DNA of 64,000 bases, from contig NZ_CABVQK010000003.1 in assembly GCF_902499335.1 (NCBI RefSeq), positions 1 to 64,000 of the forward strand, in the 5' to 3' direction. The notes below the pieces were generated by a model that was not told where the DNA came from, made no database searches, and saw nothing but the letters and a program-made list of their open reading frames with translations. Position 1 is the stretch's first letter. Each line of letters starts with the position of its first letter. Shown piece by piece: positions 62,825-64,000 of the stretch. Source of the DNA: Burkholderia lata (GTDB lineage: Bacteria; Pseudomonadota; Gammaproteobacteria; Burkholderiales; Burkholderiaceae). The translations under genes and the position numbers were made by a program.

Positions 62825-64000
62825 CTAGCCGGAAACGGTGGGCTGCCCGACGGGATTCCCGTGGGCCGACGATCCGGGATGCGCGGGCGCGGCGTCCACA
62901 CCATGCGCGACCGGCAGCGCAACCCGCACGTAAAGAAACGCACGCCGCTCGCGATCGGGCAGCACCTGCGGCCCGTAACTGATCGTGACCGTGCCGTCGT
63001 GGATCTCCCCCGCCTGAGCGAAACGCCATGCGCGGGGATCGCTGTCGAGCAGGAATTCGGCGCGCGCATACGCATGCGGTTCGAACAGCTCGGGAATCTC
63101 CACCGGGCGTCCATCGAGCTTGTCGAGCAATGCTTCGACCACGTTGAAGCCATAGCCGTCGCGCACGATGTCGCAGATGAAGCTGCCCGCGATGCGCGGA
63201 TTCAGTTCGATCACGTGCGGCACGCCGTCGTGCACGATGCAGTCCAGGTGCACGGGTCCCCAGGTCAATCCGGCGGCCGCCGTGGCGCGCGACCCGACGT
63301 CGATCAACGCGCGCAGCGTGCCCGCATCGAGGTCGAGTTCCGACGTATAGCCGCGCTCGAGAAAGCCTGCCCCATGCCGTTTCAGCTTGCGCAGCGCACC
63401 GACGTACCGGCCGTCGAAATACTCGACGCAGTATTCGCTCCCGCTCAGGAATTCCTCGATCACGACGCGCTCGGTCGCAAGCGCTTGTGCATCGGCCTGT
63501 CCGGCGGCGAGGGCGTCGAGCTGCGCGCGCACTTCGGCGATGTCCTCGCAGCGCCGCACGCCATCGCTCGCCGAGCCTTCCGACGGCTTGACGACGACCG
63601 GGAAACGCAACGGGTCGGCTGCGGCCGCGAGCGCCGCCGGCGCCGCCAGCGTGCCCGTGACGAATTGCGCGGCCGGGATGCCGTGCGCGGCGAGCAGCGC
63701 TTTCTGGTTCGACTTCGACACCGCGTGCGTGACGTGGCGCGCATCGGGGCCGGGCAGGCCGAGCGCGTCGGCGACCCACGCGGCGGTGCGCGCATAGGTG
63801 TCGTGCGCGGTCGTCACGCGCAGCGTGTCGATCTCGTCCGGATAGCGCGTGCGCAGCCAGCCGGCGAGCTGGCCGGCATCGGGTTCGAGATTGATCGTCT
63901 CGACGCCCGCCGGAAAGACGCCGTCGAGACGGTGCCCGGGGGCGGTGATCACGGTCACGGCCACTTGCCGCGCAAGCGCACCGCGCACGAGCGCGAGGCT
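62825..64000 (-). CDS. ATP-grasp enzyme, truncated by the window edge
   Basis: The frame stays open to base 64000 and reads ...SLALVRGALARQVAVTVI at its N-terminal side, so the start lies outside the window. The visible 392 codons hold an ATP-grasp ligase: KSNQKALLAAHGIPAAQF, FPVVVKPSEGSASDGVRRC, VIEEFLSGSEYCVEYFDG, GPVHLDCIVHDGVPHVIELN (metal-binding Glu and Asn) and PRIAGSFICDIV. The family includes carboxylate-amine ligases making dipeptides or natural products; partner substrate unknown. Confidence 0.88.
   Translation of the reverse strand, partial: SLALVRGALARQVAVTVITAPGHRLDGVFPAGVETINLEPDAGQLAGWLRTRYPDEIDTLRVTTAHDTYARTAAWVADALGLPGPDARHVTHAVSKSNQKALLAAHGIPAAQFVTGTLAAPAALAAAADPLRFPVVVKPSEGSASDGVRRCEDIAEVRAQLDALAAGQADAQALATERVVIEEFLSGSEYCVEYFDGRYVGALRKLKRHGAGFLERGYTSELDLDAGTLRALIDVGSRATAAAGLTWGPVHLDCIVHDGVPHVIELNPRIAGSFICDIVRDGYGFNVVEALLDKLDGRPVEIPELFEPHAYARAEFLLDSDPRAWRFAQAGEIHDGTVTISYGPQVLPDRERRAFLYVRVALPVAHGVDAAPAHPGSSAHGNPVGQPTVSG

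Noticed and set aside
1..64000. tRNA, rRNA, CRISPR arrays, phage attachment sites
   Set aside because: No cloverleaf-like gene, ribosomal RNA core, regularly spaced repeat or integrase was seen by eye; a tRNAscan or CRISPR search would be decisive.

Overview
The window is GC-rich DNA from a Gram-negative beta-proteobacterium, most likely Burkholderia (Burkholderia cepacia complex or a close relative). This is inferred from codon use, the OmpC-type porin, the fused PntA and the mix of LysR/GntR/AraC-regulated accessory genes. It reads like an accessory part of a secondary replicon: small metabolic islands, each with its own regulator, separated by gene remnants of lower GC. I saw no tRNA, rRNA or CRISPR array.

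Layout. 1-6.9 kb: remnant of a possible immunity gene, hypotheticals, an alpha/beta hydrolase, a DJ-1/PfpI protein, a zinc-ribbon protein, a solitary PstS and two DUF1488-like proteins. 7.1-9.6 kb: GntR(FCD) regulator overlapping a DAACS dicarboxylate/amino-acid symporter, then a GNAT. 10.5-16.9 kb: a 2-Cys glutathione peroxidase, then a divergent amino-sugar island: GntR(HutC) regulator and murQ on one strand; PTS EIIBC, porin and an exported hyaluronidase-like (GH56-like) protein on the other. 17-22.7 kb: AraC and GlxA-type regulators with a hydrolase, an NTF2-like protein, a Tat-exported DJ-1 protein and an SDR lacking the catalytic Tyr. 22.9-27.4 kb: IS3 orfA scar, then a two-helix channel/TrkA-N protein coupled to a SulP transporter and a DUF2252 protein. 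27.6-30.4 kb: three-gene MBL/tautomerase/barrel operon with a divergent LysR.

30.6-47.4 kb is the most unusual part: a minus-strand operon of five genes under one recognisable promoter. It encodes a 115-aa beta-sandwich-like protein, an exported protein whose C-terminal domain is a paralogue of it (frame broken near its end), a 1200-aa protein of no family I recognise, a 478-aa endonuclease/exonuclease/phosphatase-fold protein joined by an ATGA overlap, and a 3527-aa giant with LysM repeats. This is the best candidate for an undescribed system.

47.4-50 kb is a lower-GC graveyard (Imm21-like fragment, small ORF, chloramphenicol phosphotransferase-like remnant). 50-53 kb holds pntA-pntB. 53.4-64 kb holds a variant ABC ATPase, a TPR-like protein, a GNAT, a response regulator with a degenerate HD-GYP domain beside an MHYT histidine kinase, a MoxR AAA/VWA pair, another GNAT, and an ATP-grasp enzyme cut by the window edge.
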